From Alkalilimnicola ehrlichii (lineage in GTDB: Bacteria > Pseudomonadota > Gammaproteobacteria > Nitrococcales > AK92), in NCBI RefSeq assembly GCF_003399765.1, contig NZ_NFZV01000002.1, positions 186,001 to 250,000 on the forward strand: a stretch of DNA of 64,000 bases, given 5' to 3'. Below, piece after piece: positions 25,860 to 36,100 of this stretch. The translations under genes were made by a program, and so were the position numbers. The notes beneath the pieces were generated by a model. That model was given only the letters and a program-made list of their open reading frames with translations. It made no database searches and was not told where the DNA came from. Numbering within the stretch: the stretch's first letter is position 1; every line of letters begins with the position of its first letter.

Positions 25860-28800
25860 TTGATCCTGTCCGATATCTCCGTAAAACGTCCGGTTTTCGC
25901 TACCGTAATTTCCCTGTTGATCGTAATTCTCGGGGTGGCGTCGTTACGACAACTGCCCGTCCGCGAATATCCCAATATCGATCCGCCGATCGTATCGATC
26001 AGTACCACGTATCAGGGCGCGGCGCCCGAAGTCGTCAATAACGAAATCACCGAGATCATCGAGCGCGGCATTAGCGGGGTCGACGGTATTCGCGATATCA
26101 CGTCGCAAAGCCGGGAAGGTCGTAGCCAGACGACGATCCAGTTTCACCTGAGCGCCGATGTCGATGCCGCGGCAAACGACGTCCGCGATGCGGTTAGCCG
26201 GGTACTCAATCAGCTACCGGAAGACGCCGACACGCCCATCGTTGCAAAAGCCGATGCCGACGCTCGGCCGATGATGTGGATCACGCTCACCAGCGACCGT
26301 TACAGCGCGGTAGAGGTCAGCGATTACGCTGAGCGCCATTTGATCGATCGGCTGGCGGTACTCGACGGCGTCGCGCAGGTTCGTATCGGCGGCCAACGCC
26401 GCTACGCCATGCGGGTCTGGCTTAATCGCCAATCGATGGCCGCACACGGCATCGTGGTGGCCGACGTCGAGAACGCGCTGCGACGTAATAACGTCGAATT
26501 ACCCGCCGGCCGCGTTGAATCGCAGATGCGCGACCTCTCGGTCAGAACCGACAGCCGCCTGAATACGCCCGAGGAGTTCGAACGGCTGGTCATTACCTAT
26601 CGCGACGGCGCTCCGATCCGGATCGGCGATATCGCCCGCGTCGAAACAGGCATTGAGGACGACACCACCTCCCTCCGCGCCAACGGCGTGACGGCTATCG
26701 GCGTCGGTATCATTCGGCAGTCGCAGGCCAATACCATTACGGTAGCCGATTTGGTACGCGCCGAAGTCGCGCTCATCGAGCCCACCTTACCCGACGGCAT
26801 CCATATGCGGGTCAACTACGACGAATCGCAGTTCATTCGTGCCTCGATTCGCGAAGTCATTCAGACCCTGTTAATCGCAATCGGCTTGGTTGTCGCTGTT
26901 ATTTTCCTGTTTTTACGCAATTTGCGGGCGACGTTTATTCCTGCGGTAACCATTCCGGTAGCCATTACGGGTGCCTTTATTCTTATGGCGCCGCTTGGGT
27001 TCTCCGTAAACGTACTGACCCTGCTCGCGCTCTTACTCGCCATCGGGCTGGTCGTAGACGACGCTATTGTTGTATTGGAGAACGTACAGCGACGCATCGA
27101 CGAAGGCGAACCGCCGCTGCTGGCTGCCTATCGCGGGACGCGGCAGGTAGCTTTCGCGGTGATCGCGACGACGGCCACGTTGGTCGCCGTGTTCGTGCCT
27201 CTGGCTTTTATGGAAGGCAACGTCGGCCGTCTGTTTACCGAGTTCGGCCTTGCTCTGGCCGCTGCGGTCATCTTCTCAAGCATTGTCGCGCTAACCCTCA
27301 CGCCTATGCTGTGCTCTAAGTGGTTACACAACTCCGGCCAGCAAAATGCCGCCCAACAATTCGGCGAACGTGCACTGGAGCTTTTGGCCAGCGGCTATCG
27401 CTGGACACTGCGCAAGGCGTTGGCAATGCCGGTGGTGGTGATCTCCGTGGCTGTACTGCTAAGCCTTAGCGCTTACCAGCTCATGCAAATACTGCCGCAA
27501 GAACTCACCCCGACCGAAGACCGCGGCGTTTTCATGATTCCGAGCTCAGCACCCAAAGGCAGCACCTTGGAAGCAACGGATGCCAGCCTCCGCGAGATTG
27601 AGGAGATCATTATGCCGTTGCTCGAAAGCGGCGAGGTTGAGCGCATGCTGACCGTGCTCGGAACCCAGGGTAATACCGATAGTGCCTTTACCATTGTCGG
27701 CCTGGCGCCCTGGTCAGAGCGGAGCCGCAGTCAGCAAGAGGTCGTCGCCGAAGTGATGCCGCAGCTGATGGCAATCCCCGGCCTGCGTGCCTTCGCAATT
27801 AACCCTCCGGGCCTGGGGCAAAGCGGTTTCAGTTCGCCGGTGCAGTTTGTCATCGGCGGCCCGGACTACGAAACGCTACGCGATTGGAGCGAGCGTATCG
27901 TCGACCGCGCCTCCGAGAATCCACGGCTACTCAACCTCAACACCGACTATGAGGAAACGCGCCCCCAACTTGGGCTTCAGATCGATCGCCAACGCGCCGC
28001 CGACCTTGGCGTACCGATCAGCGAGATTAGCCGTGTATTGCAAACCATGCTCGCCTCCCGCCCGGTCACCACGTACCTCGACCGGGGCCGCGAGTACGAT
28101 GTCATGCTGCAGGCGGAACGCGCCGAGCGCGCGTCGCCGCAGGATTTGGGCAACATTTTCGTCCGTAGCGAAACCACCGGCGCCTTGGTGCCGCTCAGCG
28201 GCTTACTGACGTTAGACGAGCGCGGCGCCCCGCCAAGCCTGAACCGTATCGACCGAATGCCGGCCGTTACCATCTCGGCCTCGTTGGCTCCCGGTTACGA
28301 CTTAGGTACCGCCTTGGCTTATATGAACCAGATTGCGGCCGAGGAGCTGCCGCCGGAAGCGCGCATCAGCTACTCGGGGCTCTCCGACGAGTTCCAACGG
28401 GCGGGCGGCGCCATTCTCGTCACCTTCGGTCTGGCCTTGCTGATTGTCTATCTGGTATTGGCCGCGCAGTTCGAGAGCTTTATTCACCCGTTCGTGATCA
28501 TGACCTCGGTACCGCTCGCCATCACCGGCGCCCTGGCATCGTTATGGCTAACGGGTATCTCGCTGAATATTTACAGTCAGATCGGGATGATTCTATTGAT
28601 CGGGCTAATGGCGAAGAACGGAATTTTGATTGTCGAATTCGCTAATCAATTGCGCGATACGGGAATGAGCGTGCGCGAGGCTATCGTCGAAGGTGCTGTG
28701 TTGCGCCTGCGCCCGGTACTGATGACGGCTATTTCTACCGTCTTCGGCGCCCTGCCCCTGATTATGGCTACCGGCGCCGGTGCCGAAAGCCGGGCCGCGA

Positions 28801-28976
28801 TCGGTGTGGTCATCATCGGCGGCTTAAGCTTCGCCTCGGTGCTAACGCTGTATCTGACTCCGGTTCTGTACGATCTGCTGGCGCGCTTTACCCGCCCCGC
28901 CGGCGCAGTCGCCCAAGACTTGGAAAAGTTAGCACAAGAGCGGCCCGATCGCCCGGCAGCTAGCGCTAATAGCTAA
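25860..28976 (+). CDS. RND (HAE1 family) multidrug efflux pump
   Basis: Protein of 1038 residues, the standard length for AcrB/MexB-like pumps. It starts ILSDISVKRPVFATVISLLIVILG (first helix; residues 2-25), with the RND repeat structure of 12 helices. TM4 carries the proton-relay Asp pair in LLLAIGLVVDDAIVV (about residues 398-412) and the TM10 Lys lies in LIGLMAKNGILIVEFANQL. It uses the proton gradient to expel drugs, solvents or metabolites through the adaptor encoded just upstream. The start codon is TTG at 25860, with GTGAGG upstream; no ATG fits the conserved N-terminus. Closest by eye to the MexF/OqxB/MmpL-unrelated HAE1 group with short periplasmic loops. Substrate not predictable. 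Confidence 0.92.
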   Translation: MILSDISVKRPVFATVISLLIVILGVASLRQLPVREYPNIDPPIVSISTTYQGAAPEVVNNEITEIIERGISGVDGIRDITSQSREGRSQTTIQFHLSADVDAAANDVRDAVSRVLNQLPEDADTPIVAKADADARPMMWITLTSDRYSAVEVSDYAERHLIDRLAVLDGVAQVRIGGQRRYAMRVWLNRQSMAAHGIVVADVENALRRNNVELPAGRVESQMRDLSVRTDSRLNTPEEFERLVITYRDGAPIRIGDIARVETGIEDDTTSLRANGVTAIGVGIIRQSQANTITVADLVRAEVALIEPTLPDGIHMRVNYDESQFIRASIREVIQTLLIAIGLVVAVIFLFLRNLRATFIPAVTIPVAITGAFILMAPLGFSVNVLTLLALLLAIGLVVDDAIVVLENVQRRIDEGEPPLLAAYRGTRQVAFAVIATTATLVAVFVPLAFMEGNVGRLFTEFGLALAAAVIFSSIVALTLTPMLCSKWLHNSGQQNAAQQFGERALELLASGYRWTLRKALAMPVVVISVAVLLSLSAYQLMQILPQELTPTEDRGVFMIPSSAPKGSTLEATDASLREIEEIIMPLLESGEVERMLTVLGTQGNTDSAFTIVGLAPWSERSRSQQEVVAEVMPQLMAIPGLRAFAINPPGLGQSGFSSPVQFVIGGPDYETLRDWSERIVDRASENPRLLNLNTDYEETRPQLGLQIDRQRAADLGVPISEISRVLQTMLASRPVTTYLDRGREYDVMLQAERAERASPQDLGNIFVRSETTGALVPLSGLLTLDERGAPPSLNRIDRMPAVTISASLAPGYDLGTALAYMNQIAAEELPPEARISYSGLSDEFQRAGGAILVTFGLALLIVYLVLAAQFESFIHPFVIMTSVPLAITGALASLWLTGISLNIYSQIGMILLIGLMAKNGILIVEFANQLRDTGMSVREAIVEGAVLRLRPVLMTAISTVFGALPLIMATGAGAESRAAIGVVIIGGLSFASVLTLYLTPVLYDLLARFTRPAGAVAQDLEKLAQERPDRPAASANS

Positions 28977-28986
28977 ACCTTCCCGT

Positions 28987-29020
28987 GCCGCCGGCTACAA
29001 CAATACGCCGGCGGCTTGCT
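28987..29020 (+). terminator. Hairpin after the RND pump gene
   Basis: Perfect 9-bp stem GCCGCCGGC (28987-28995) and GCCGGCGGC (29007-29015) with an 11-base loop, followed by TTGCT, starting 11 bases past the stop codon. Probable intrinsic terminator with a weak T tract. Confidence 0.6.
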
Positions 29021-29157
29021 GCCGCTAACGATAGCGTTGCATGCGCATTCGGGAGATATTCGTCGTTATTGCCGGCCCCACGAACCGCCGGCCTCGGTCA
29101 GACCAAGACGGGCGCTTGGGCCATAGGCCGTAAAGAAGAGTAATAAAGCAAGAGCAC

Positions 29158-29189
29158 GTTGGCGCCGAGCTTTATCGCTCAGCGCCAAC
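29158..29189 (-). terminator. Hairpin after the bactofilin gene
   Basis: GTTGGCGC (29158-29165) pairs with GCGCCAAC (29182-29189), extended by GAG/CTC beyond one mismatch. It directly follows the bactofilin stop on the minus strand. T-rich sequence follows but not immediately. Confidence 0.5.
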
Positions 29190-29196
29190 CAGCGGA

Positions 29197-29715
29197 TCAA
29201 AACGAGCTGACTTCCGCTTTTTCTTCTTCCGCACGCTCGTCTTTCTTGGCGGCTGCAGCGCGGGCACCGGCTTGGGCCTTCGCCTTATCTTCCGGCTTGT
29301 CGGCCTTCTCCGAAGCCGTGTCTTTGCCCTGCCCGGAATGGCTTAGCTGAGGCACCGGCTCGTCGCCACGAGAACGACTGCCGCCAACAAAACGGCCGCC
29401 GGATTCGATGACAAAGTCCTCGGAGACCACGTCGCCGAACACGCGTCCGGTTTCGATGATCTCTAAGCAATCGCACTCGAACTTGCCTCGGGCATAGCCG
29501 CTGACCAACATATTCTTGGCAACGATGGTGCCTTCGAAATGACCGGTCGAACCGATGGAAACATCGTTCGAAGACGTCACGTTGCCTTCGAAGTGGCCAT
29601 CGATATGCAGTTTTGCGTCCAGGGTCAGTTCGCCGACGAACTTCGTGCCCTGAGATATAACGGTGGTTCCTAGATTAACGTTTTCACCGTCGTTCCTCTT
29701 ACGAAGGAAACCCAT
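29197..29715 (-). CDS. Bactofilin (polymer-forming cytoskeletal protein)
   Basis: Protein of 172 residues with the bactofilin (DUF583) beta-helix between about residues 15 and 115: repeats of hydrophobic-Gly patterns such as GTKFVGELTLDAKLHIDG, VSIGSTGHFEGTIVAKNMLVSG and GRVFGDVVSEDFVIESGG. The N-terminus MGFLRKRND is short and basic, as usual. The C-terminal 55 residues are disordered and highly charged, Ala/Lys/Glu-rich (KADKPEDKAKAQ, KKDERAEEEKAE). Bactofilins self-assemble without nucleotide into filaments that position wall enzymes or cell-pole functions. No M23 peptidase gene, the common partner, is adjacent. Upstream (29771-29835) lie two dyads, one closely resembling a CRP site. Confidence 0.9.
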   Translation of the reverse strand: MGFLRKRNDGENVNLGTTVISQGTKFVGELTLDAKLHIDGHFEGNVTSSNDVSIGSTGHFEGTIVAKNMLVSGYARGKFECDCLEIIETGRVFGDVVSEDFVIESGGRFVGGSRSRGDEPVPQLSHSGQGKDTASEKADKPEDKAKAQAGARAAAAKKDERAEEEKAEVSSF

Positions 29716-29770
29716 TGCCTACGGTCCTCCAAATTCTGATGCGCATTGGTTGCGGGCTTACCCCGATCAA

Positions 29771-29797
29771 CATAACCCAAGAAACTGCCGGGTTATG
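29771..29797. repeat. 8-bp inverted repeat upstream of the bactofilin gene
   Basis: CATAACCC (29771-29778) and GGGTTATG (29790-29797) around an 11-base spacer. It ends 9 bases before the CRP-like dyad, about 56-82 bases upstream of the bactofilin start. Possible second operator or leader hairpin. Confidence 0.45.
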
Positions 29798-29805
29798 TGT
29801 CGGTC

Positions 29806-29835
29806 GTCGCAACGTGACGTAGATCACGTTGCGAC
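29806..29835. promoter_or_regulatory. CRP/FNR-family-like operator in a perfect 12-bp dyad
   Basis: GTCGCAACGTGA-CGTAGA-TCACGTTGCGAC is a perfect inverted repeat. Its core GTGA-N6-TCAC is the CRP half-site arrangement, and the central AACGTGACGTAGATCACGTT is close to the E. coli CRP consensus (TGTGATCTAGATCACA) except at the outer T/A. It lies 91-120 bases upstream of the bactofilin start, a normal activator distance. Confidence 0.55.
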
Positions 29836-30312
29836 ACCGAGAAAACAGGCACCTGCGCCTCATAAAATCCTTATCGCCTTAAGGAATCGCGACCATACCC
29901 TGTCTCTTCGGCGGTACGCCACGGACAATTTAATCGTCCTTATCGAAAGCTGGCTGTTCGTTCAGCCTGTCGTTAACCGTATCGCCTCATCCGAGACATG
30001 AGAATTCGATTTTCCTTAACGAGCGCCTTTGACGATTAGCCCTCTCTTTATACCTGCTCCGGCCCTTAGCATAAACTCATGACTGGGGCAGATCGCGGAA
30101 TACTCCTCGTCCCCCAGCCTTATCGGCCTAGCTCGGTAGGACTTAAGCCGAGACGGTAACGCACAGTATCCAATTGAGACCCGACTCGCAAAATAGGGAG
30201 GATTTAGACAATAAGGATCGACCGTAATAACAGACCCGCTAGCAGAGAAACCCTCGCACAACCAACGCCTCGCCCCCTGCCAAAGCAGGACCGAGCTGTG
30301 TACGAAACCTTT

Positions 30313-33018
30313 TTAGGCCCACCCCTGTTGTCGAATGACGGCAGGCACATCGCGAGCAAGCAGAGGCGGGCTAAAGTAATAGCCCTGTAGCTGGTCGCAG
30401 GCGTGTTTACGCAGGAATTCATGCTGCTCCAGCGTCTCGACGCCTTCGGCGATTACTTTCAGGTTCAAGCTATGGCCTAAGGAAATTACCGCCTGCGTGA
30501 TCGCGGCATCGCCCGGATCGGTCGTAATATCGCGCACAAACGACTGGTCGATTTTCAGCAGATCCACGGGAAAACGCTTCAAATAGCTAAGGTTAGAGTA
30601 ACCGGTACCGAAATCGTCCACGGCCAGCCGAGCACCGAGCTCCTTGAGCGCGTTCAAGGTGTTAATGCCCTCTTCGACATTATGCATGAATGCGCTTTCG
30701 GTCAGTTCCACCTCCAGCATCGAACCGTCTAACCCGGTTTGCGAGAGCACCCGCCTGACCCTATCGAGTAGTTCCGGGTCGCTGAATTGCCGCGCCGACA
30801 AATTTACCCCTACCGGCACCGCCGGAAAACCTGCCCGCTGCCAATGATAATTTTGCTGACAAGCATTGATGAGCACCCACTCGCCGATCGGTACGATCAG
30901 CCCGGTTTCTTCGGCGATCGGGATGAACGCATCCGGCGGCACCCACTCTCCGGTTTCTAAACGCCACCGCAACAGCGCCTCCAACCCCACGACGCTGCCG
31001 GTCAGCAAATCGATCTGCGGCTGATAAACCAGTTCGAAATCCCCCTGATCGACCGCCCGCCGTAACCGCGTTTGCAGGTTTAAACGCTCCGTCACTTGAG
31101 CGTTCATCTCAGATTTGAAAACCCGAATATTATTCCGTCCTGCTTCTTTAGCCTGGTACATCGCAGCATCGGCATTGCGCAGTAAGGTATCAGGGTCCTC
31201 ACCGTCTTGCGGGTACACGCTAACGCCCAGGCTACAGGTGAGTATCAGCTCCCGATCGGCAAGCTGTATCGGTTTCGACACCTCCGTCAACATATCGCGC
31301 AATAGCGAGATATTGACCTTCTCGCTCGGCTCGTAGCGCACGAGCATGAACTCGTCGCCCCCCGGCCTCGCCAGGGTATCGCCCTCGCCGAGCAAGGCCT
31401 TGAGACGCTTTGACAAATCCAGCAGCAACTGGTCTCCGACTTGGTGCCCTAAACTTTCGTTAATGAGCTTGAAGTGGTCCAAGTCGATTAAGACGGTGGT
31501 AACGCTACCGCCATAGCGTTGCGCATAAGCAATCGCCTGCCACAACCTGTCGCGAAGCAAATTGCGGTTAGCCAAGCCGGTAAGCACATCGTGATTCGAG
31601 CGGTATTCCAACTGTTCTTGGTAATAGCGCGATGCGGTTATATCGCTAATAATCCCCACAAAATGCGTGACTGTGCCGTGGGCATCCCGCACCGGCGCGA
31701 CCTTCATCGAGTTCCAGAACGGCTTACCGTCCTTGCGATAATTTCGGATAACCGCAACGCCTTCGCTCAGGTCGCGTAAAGCATGCCGGATATGCTCCAA
31801 CTCAACCTGCTTATCGTTCGTTCCCTGTAAAAAGCGCGGGTCCCGACCTAATACTTCTTCTCTGGTATAGCCGGTAATACGCTCGAAGGCGGGATTAACA
31901 TCGACAATAACGTTATCGCCGCCGCCGTGCTCGGTAATGACAATCGCATCGACGCTCGCCTCGATCGCCCGCTCCCAAAGACGCAACCGATCCTCTATGG
32001 CTCGGCGCGCGCTAATATCGATCCCGAGGCCGGCAATATAGTCCTTGCCATCATGCTGCACCCGTCGACTGCCAAAATAATAAGGACAGGACGAACCGTC
32101 GCGATGACGTAGCTCGGCCTCAACATACGTATACCCTTCGTCCAATCCCTCGAACAGGCTGGCTTTTATCCGCATCTGCTCTTCGGGTGCAAAGAAATCC
32201 GTCGCGGGCCGCCCGCACAGTTCATTGCCGCTCCTACCGGTTGCCAACTCCGCCGCTCGGTTCCAGCGCACCATCCGACCATGCTTGTCCAAGAGATAAA
32301 ATATTCCCGGCAAGCTGTTGATTAGCTGATCGGAGAAATCCCGCTCGTTGCGTAACTTACGTTCGACTTCCAAACGAGTCGACGCCTCCCGTTCTAGCGC
32401 CTCACTCAAATGCCGGGTTGGGCTATCGGCGCGCTTTTCGTTGTTGTCCCTGGAGCCGCTGCCGTCCCCGTCGCCGGCTTCGCTCGCAGTAAGCCGACGC
32501 TCCAGCCTGCCAAGTTCATAACGGATTTCCAGCTGTGTCATTGCATACTGACCGAGACTACGTAATGCCTCTCTTTGGGTCGTAGTCAAATCACGCGACT
32601 TGTAATCGACGACGCATAACGCGCCCAAATGTACGCCATTCGAATCGATCAGCGGCATACCGGCATAGAAGACGATATGCGGCTCTCCTACAACTAACGG
32701 ATTCTCGGCAAAGCGGGGATCTTGGCGGGTATCGGGCACAATGAGTAAGCGATTGCACGTTAACGTGTGCACGCAAAATGAAGCTTCCCGTGCCGTTTCC
32801 TCCATGAACGTTCCAAAAGAAGCCTTGAACCACTGCCGTTCTTCGCCGACCAGGGTAATCAGCGCCATCGGCGCATCGCAGACCTGAGCCGCCAGACCAA
32901 CGAGTTCGCTAAGCCCCTGGTCCTGCTCAATGCGCAGCTTGCGATATTGCTCGACAACCTCTAGGCGAGCTGCTTCGCCATCGCTATTAAGCCGGCTGTC
33001 CGAAGATGCCCCGGTCAT
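30313..33018 (-). CDS. GAF-PAS-PAS-GGDEF-EAL cyclic-di-GMP signalling protein
   Basis: Protein of 901 residues with no transmembrane segment. Order: N-terminal GAF domain (about 25-170, with DAPMALITLVGEERQWFKASFG), a helical linker, a PAS domain (about 225-345, GIFYLLDKHGRMVRWNRAAE), a second PAS/PAC (about 350-475, ending FVGIISDITASRYYQEQ), then GGDEF (about 480-645) with an intact ARPGGDEFML active loop, then EAL (about 655-895) with GLEALLRWR, NLSARQFSDP and AVDDFGTGYSNLSYL. Both catalytic motifs look intact, so it may make or degrade c-di-GMP in response to a ligand sensed by GAF/PAS. It is the last gene before a 597-bp gap and lies 152 bp downstream of the giant DUF6701 gene on the same strand. 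Target processes likely include adhesion or motility, but that is inference. Confidence 0.92.
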   Translation of the reverse strand: MTGASSDSRLNSDGEAARLEVVEQYRKLRIEQDQGLSELVGLAAQVCDAPMALITLVGEERQWFKASFGTFMEETAREASFCVHTLTCNRLLIVPDTRQDPRFAENPLVVGEPHIVFYAGMPLIDSNGVHLGALCVVDYKSRDLTTTQREALRSLGQYAMTQLEIRYELGRLERRLTASEAGDGDGSGSRDNNEKRADSPTRHLSEALEREASTRLEVERKLRNERDFSDQLINSLPGIFYLLDKHGRMVRWNRAAELATGRSGNELCGRPATDFFAPEEQMRIKASLFEGLDEGYTYVEAELRHRDGSSCPYYFGSRRVQHDGKDYIAGLGIDISARRAIEDRLRLWERAIEASVDAIVITEHGGGDNVIVDVNPAFERITGYTREEVLGRDPRFLQGTNDKQVELEHIRHALRDLSEGVAVIRNYRKDGKPFWNSMKVAPVRDAHGTVTHFVGIISDITASRYYQEQLEYRSNHDVLTGLANRNLLRDRLWQAIAYAQRYGGSVTTVLIDLDHFKLINESLGHQVGDQLLLDLSKRLKALLGEGDTLARPGGDEFMLVRYEPSEKVNISLLRDMLTEVSKPIQLADRELILTCSLGVSVYPQDGEDPDTLLRNADAAMYQAKEAGRNNIRVFKSEMNAQVTERLNLQTRLRRAVDQGDFELVYQPQIDLLTGSVVGLEALLRWRLETGEWVPPDAFIPIAEETGLIVPIGEWVLINACQQNYHWQRAGFPAVPVGVNLSARQFSDPELLDRVRRVLSQTGLDGSMLEVELTESAFMHNVEEGINTLNALKELGARLAVDDFGTGYSNLSYLKRFPVDLLKIDQSFVRDITTDPGDAAITQAVISLGHSLNLKVIAEGVETLEQHEFLRKHACDQLQGYYFSPPLLARDVPAVIRQQGWA

Positions 33019-33170
33019 GCGCCTGTGTATGCCGCCAATTACTTTTTCACATAGACGCTAGGTAGGGACGGCGATAACGCTTTATAACCCTTGAGAGGCC
33101 ACTATTCCACCGCCGACAGCAGCCAACTTCCGCCGCCGTCCCAGTAAGAGCGTGTTGCGCCGGCGCTTAC

Positions 33171-36100
33171 TCAATACAACTCGCGGCGAAAAAGCAAACG
33201 GTCAGGCCCCCGGTAAATACCGAAAGTCGCTTCGGCTTGAGGGTTGTCGTCGTATGTGCCATCGCCGCTCCAATCGTAAGCTAACCATGGCAGGCCTTGC
33301 GGCTCCAGTTGAAAAACGACAGTCGCCCAACCGGACTTGCGCTCGCCGTCAGAGCTATCGGCGGTCACTTGCAGCAGCAAAGACTCCTCCGCCGGTGCCA
33401 ACCCGCGCAGTACGGTACCGCCGCCGCTGGCTACGATATCGTCCTGCCGTAACGGCGGTTGTACTGCCGGCGGCGAGGCGGCAGCAATCACGGTTAGTGC
33501 GTCGGCACTAAAGGGCGTGCAGTCGTCGTCGATATTGCGCACAAAGGCGCGACCGTCGAAATATTCCAGCCGTAGCGAGAGCGGGAGTGCGTCGCGCTCC
33601 GAACCGTAGGTATTTAGCACCCGCAAACGGCCATAACGCTGCTCGCTTGCCGCCAACCGCACGCTGTCGTTACTGCTGTCGCCTGTGCTGTCGAAATCCC
33701 GCTGCGTCGACGACACGGTGACGCCGTCGGCATCGATGGGCGCCACACCCACCGTAAAGTCGCGCAACGGACCGTCCGGTGCGTCGTTTCTATCTAGGCT
33801 CAGACGGCTGAGCACATCAAGCAGCCCTTCTCGCCAGTACTCGCCGTTCGGATTGACCTCGAACACGCGCAAACGCTCGCTTAACGGCAATAACGGCTCG
33901 CCTTCCGTCACGTTCGCTGCCGCAATACTCAAATGAGCGGCGTTGCTGGGATCCAAACGGGCGAACTCGTCGCGGTAGTTACGCGTACGCTCGCCACCTC
34001 GGTTTAATGCGGTGAGGGTAAAGCCGAGCTCGAAAAGCTGCCCCATGTAGGTAAAACCGGGGCTTTCGCAACCGGGCCATTCGCTCTGATCGGTAAGGCT
34101 TGGGGCCGACACCGCGAACGCCGCCGGCCGAAAACGCCCGGCATCGCGCAAATAACCGCGCACCGGCGCGCCGCCGCCGAGATAATCCGCTATCTCGACA
34201 TCGATGCCTACTCTGCCGACCTCGCTCCAGGCCAACCGAGCCTCAGCCTGCCCAGCCGAAAAGGCGCCGGGGTCGTCCACCCGCAGCTCGCCGATGGCGC
34301 CGCTGCTTGGCGCCAACAGCTCATGACTAAACTGCGGCAACGGGGCGGTACCGGCGCGACCGTAACCGGCCAACCTCGATAACGTCGATAAATCCGCCGT
34401 CGGCTGGGGATGGCCGCTGCCGTCGTCCTTGGCGGGCGACCACGCAACTGCCGTCATCGACACCGAAAACGCCTCGCCGGCCACTTGCACAGCATCGCCC
34501 GCATCAAGATAAAAGCCGAACGGGCGAACGACAAACGGCTCGCTCATACCGCCCATAAAACGCCCCGTCGGCTCCCCCTCTGCGTCGACAAGCGGATAAC
34601 GGACCGCAAGCTGTAACTGACCGACGTCGTCGTATCGTACCGCTAACGGCGCCCGCGACTCGGCTTCGAAACGCAAGGGAACACTGGCGAAGTGCCCGCC
34701 ATTTTCCGGGTTGGGTATTAAGTAAGCACTACCGCTGCCGCCACGCACTTCGAGCCGTTTGCCTGGCAAGCAGCCAGCGGGATTCGCACACCGCGAGGCA
34801 AGCTCCACCGCCACTTCCTCCCCGGCGGCGAAAACGCCGCGGCAGGCGCCGGTTTGTTCGTCGGTACGTAGAGCTTGTAGATAAAGGTTGGCCGCACCCG
34901 CTCCCTCATCGGAGAACTTGCCGGCAATTTGCGTCGGCCACCGTTGCCGCCCTTCTTCATCGAGGAAGCGAAACACCGCATCCTCGAACTGCAAGGCGCA
35001 AGGCGAGCCTGCGGAGCCGCCGATGCAATCGATGGCATAGCGCGCCTCCGGCTCCGAATCGCTCACGCCTAGCGTCACCGCCCCTGGCTCAGGACGGCGG
35101 AAGCGAAACGTTCCGACACCGTCAACCAACGTCACGGCAGCCCCATCTTCCCAGCCGGCAGCGGGCGCTAAGCGCACGCCGATCGGCTCTTGCACGACAT
35201 CGCTGCAGTCGGGGTTGGCGCAGGCTCTGACCACAACATCCGAGGCCTCGCACGTTAACCCCGTACCGCTGTGCTCAAGTTGAAAGTGATTCACTCGCGC
35301 CCGCTCGGGCTCGGATACCCCGCATATACTGACGTTATCCAATTCGTGAATATTGGTACTATCGCCCGTAGCTCCGGTTAAGGTTAAACGTAGCGTTGCA
35401 GGCACGTCCGCTTGTCCGAAGGCGCGCACAACCTCAGTAGCGTCGATCACCGTTCGGAAACCGTTGCCCGTGTCGCGTTCGACCCGCAACCACGCCTCCC
35501 CCGGCTGCCGCATGTCGATCGTAATCCGATACCGATACCCGGGCGCCGGCGCCGAACTGCCGGCCGCCGATACCGGCGGTGCCAAACTGCCCGCACCCGC
35601 TAAGTAACGATAACCCTCTGCGCCCTCGCCGGAGCCGCGCACCGCGACAGCATGCGTTATCCGCCCCGGACCGCCTTGCCGTCCTTCCGTCGGATTAGAG
35701 AAGTTACCGTACTCGTCGATCCCGATTCCAAGCCAACCGCCGGCAAAACCAGCGATACCGGCACGCTGCGCATAACCGAGCGAGCCGCCGTAACCGCCCG
35801 GATGCGGATTGACGTCGGCATCGGAAAGCACGACGGCTATGCCGTCGCCGCCTGTCGATTCGCCGCTACCGCCATAGGCATAATGATCGAATTCGATCAC
35901 CAGATAATTGCCGGCCGCCGGAAAATAACGGCGCAACATCGCTGCCGTCGCGACATCCGGACTGGCATCGGTCAGACGCAGCCGCCCGTTCACGATCCGC
36001 GGGCTGCCGAAACCACCGGTCGAATGCTGCACCATCCAATCCGGCCCCAGCTCCGCGCGCCCGAAGTTATCGACCGTACAGGCATACTCGGGCGGCAAGG

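Larger units (their letters stand above)
29716..30312. other. 597-bp region without a convincing gene
   Basis: Between the bactofilin start and the end of the GGDEF/EAL gene. Short frames on both strands lack codon pattern or family similarity. The bactofilin-proximal 120 bp hold two dyads (29771-29797 and 29806-29835). A frame at 30016-30261 (minus) encodes 81 residues I do not recognise. A gene broken by more than one sequencing error cannot be excluded. Confidence 0.5.

Noticed and set aside
30016-30261. 81-residue frame on the minus strand in the 597-bp gap
   Set aside because: No recognisable family, no good ribosome binding site and no consistent codon bias; treated as chance.
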